This document shows, piece by piece, positions 63,655 through 64,000 of a DNA stretch of 64,000 nucleotides. Position 1 is the first letter of the stretch, and each line of letters opens with the position of its first letter. This DNA comes from Planctomycetaceae bacterium (lineage in GTDB: Bacteria > Planctomycetota > Planctomycetia > Pirellulales > Pirellulaceae), in assembly GCA_027487485.1 (NCBI GenBank), contig JAIYDN010000078.1, forward strand, positions 62,001-126,000. The letters run 5' to 3'. The position numbers and the translations under genes were made by a program. The notes under the pieces were generated by a model. That model saw only the letters and a list, made by a program, of their open reading frames with translations. It was not told the DNA's origin and did not search any database.

Positions 63655-64000
63655 CTACTTTCGCTCGTCCTGCTCCGTTGGCCATAGCCAAACGAGGAAG
63701 ACCAAGGCGATCAAAGGCAACGCTCCCGCGATCGCTAAGCCAGTCGCATACGAATGCGTCTGATCTTTCAAGTATCCGAACATGCTTTGAGTTGGTGAGG
63801 ACAATGTCCAACCAAGGGCGCTCGTAATCCCAGTAACCTTCCCTTGGTGATCTCGCGAAACATCCTGAGAAAAGGAGTAGAACATCGGAAACAGTCCCAA
63901 CGTACCTGCACCCGCGACCAAGAAGACCGCCAGCAACCACGGACCTTGCGTCAACCATGGAACCAGCATCAACGATCCCGTCAGCAAAGCACAAACCAAG
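63655..64000 (-). CDS. MFS transporter, C-terminal part
   Basis: Open at the right edge of the window; about 115 residues remain. Two or three membrane helices (LLAVFLVAGAGTLGLFPMFYS, GLAIAGALPLIALVFLVWL) and a loop SQDVSRDHQGKVTGITSALGW are typical of the last third of sugar-acid (hexuronate/ACS-type) MFS proteins. The stop is at 63655, 60 bases before the Tat-protein gene on the same strand, so they may share a transcript. Substrate unknown. Confidence 0.75.
   Translation of the reverse strand, partial: LVCALLTGSLMLVPWLTQGPWLLAVFLVAGAGTLGLFPMFYSFSQDVSRDHQGKVTGITSALGWTLSSPTQSMFGYLKDQTHSYATGLAIAGALPLIALVFLVWLWPTEQDERK

Overview
The window looks like chromosomal DNA from a planctomycete, most likely of the Pirellulales type. 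The evidence is two DUF1559 proteins with prepilin-like N-termini, a very large PVC-type cytochrome c/beta-propeller protein, an autotransporter-repeat protein with a PEP-CTERM anchor, an ECF sigma factor with a long C-terminal extension, futalosine-route menaquinone genes and a divergent Pup-ligase-family gene. Genes are dense, mostly in short co-directional runs, often with 1-4 base start/stop overlaps. I found no tRNA, rRNA or CRISPR array.

Layout. 1-11 kb is housekeeping: the start of a secreted alpha/beta hydrolase, an LptF/LptG permease, a late menaquinone cluster (ubiE-ubiX-ubiA-mqnE), endonuclease III, a ComF-like protein, then a minus-strand run of FHA protein, dapF, a DUF374 acyltransferase and xseA. 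11-22 kb holds a sugar isomerase-like gene, rpsB-tsf with two clear terminators, ABC transporter genes, a PQQ-propeller protein, asparaginase and an SGNH hydrolase. 22-29 kb holds a GC-rich repeat in two copies, a sigma factor joined to a membrane segment and secretin-like domain, a DbpA-type RNA helicase, and a 65-residue acidic peptide ending in Gly-Glu directly upstream of a PafA/Dop-family ligase with a hydrophobic insert. 29-42 kb carries two amino-acid transporters, a MarR/RND efflux operon and the giant cytochrome. 42-52 kb holds a DUF1559/lipoprotein pair, rsmG, a gene-poor stretch, a frameshifted TPR gene and the 1.39-kilo-residue autotransporter-repeat protein. 52-53 kb is a patch of broken transposases (ISL3-like, IS3), a possible sigma-factor tail and a nested inverted repeat. 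53-64 kb holds a divergent Mur ligase, Sua5, a small tyrosine phosphatase, a seven-gene pseudopilus operon (three GspF-like proteins, three minor pseudopilins, one DUF1559 protein), a Tat-exported protein and the end of an MFS transporter.

The most interesting candidate is the peptide/ligase pair at 27.25-29.12 kb. The ligase matches the PafA/Dop family along its whole length, and the upstream peptide has the size, acidity, low complexity and C-terminal Glu of Pup/UBact modifiers. The hydrophobic insert suggests a membrane-attached protein-tagging system. Next in interest are the sigma-secretin fusion and the operon that ties a DUF1559 protein to a type II secretion-like pseudopilus. All functional calls come from reading motifs by eye; no database search was run.
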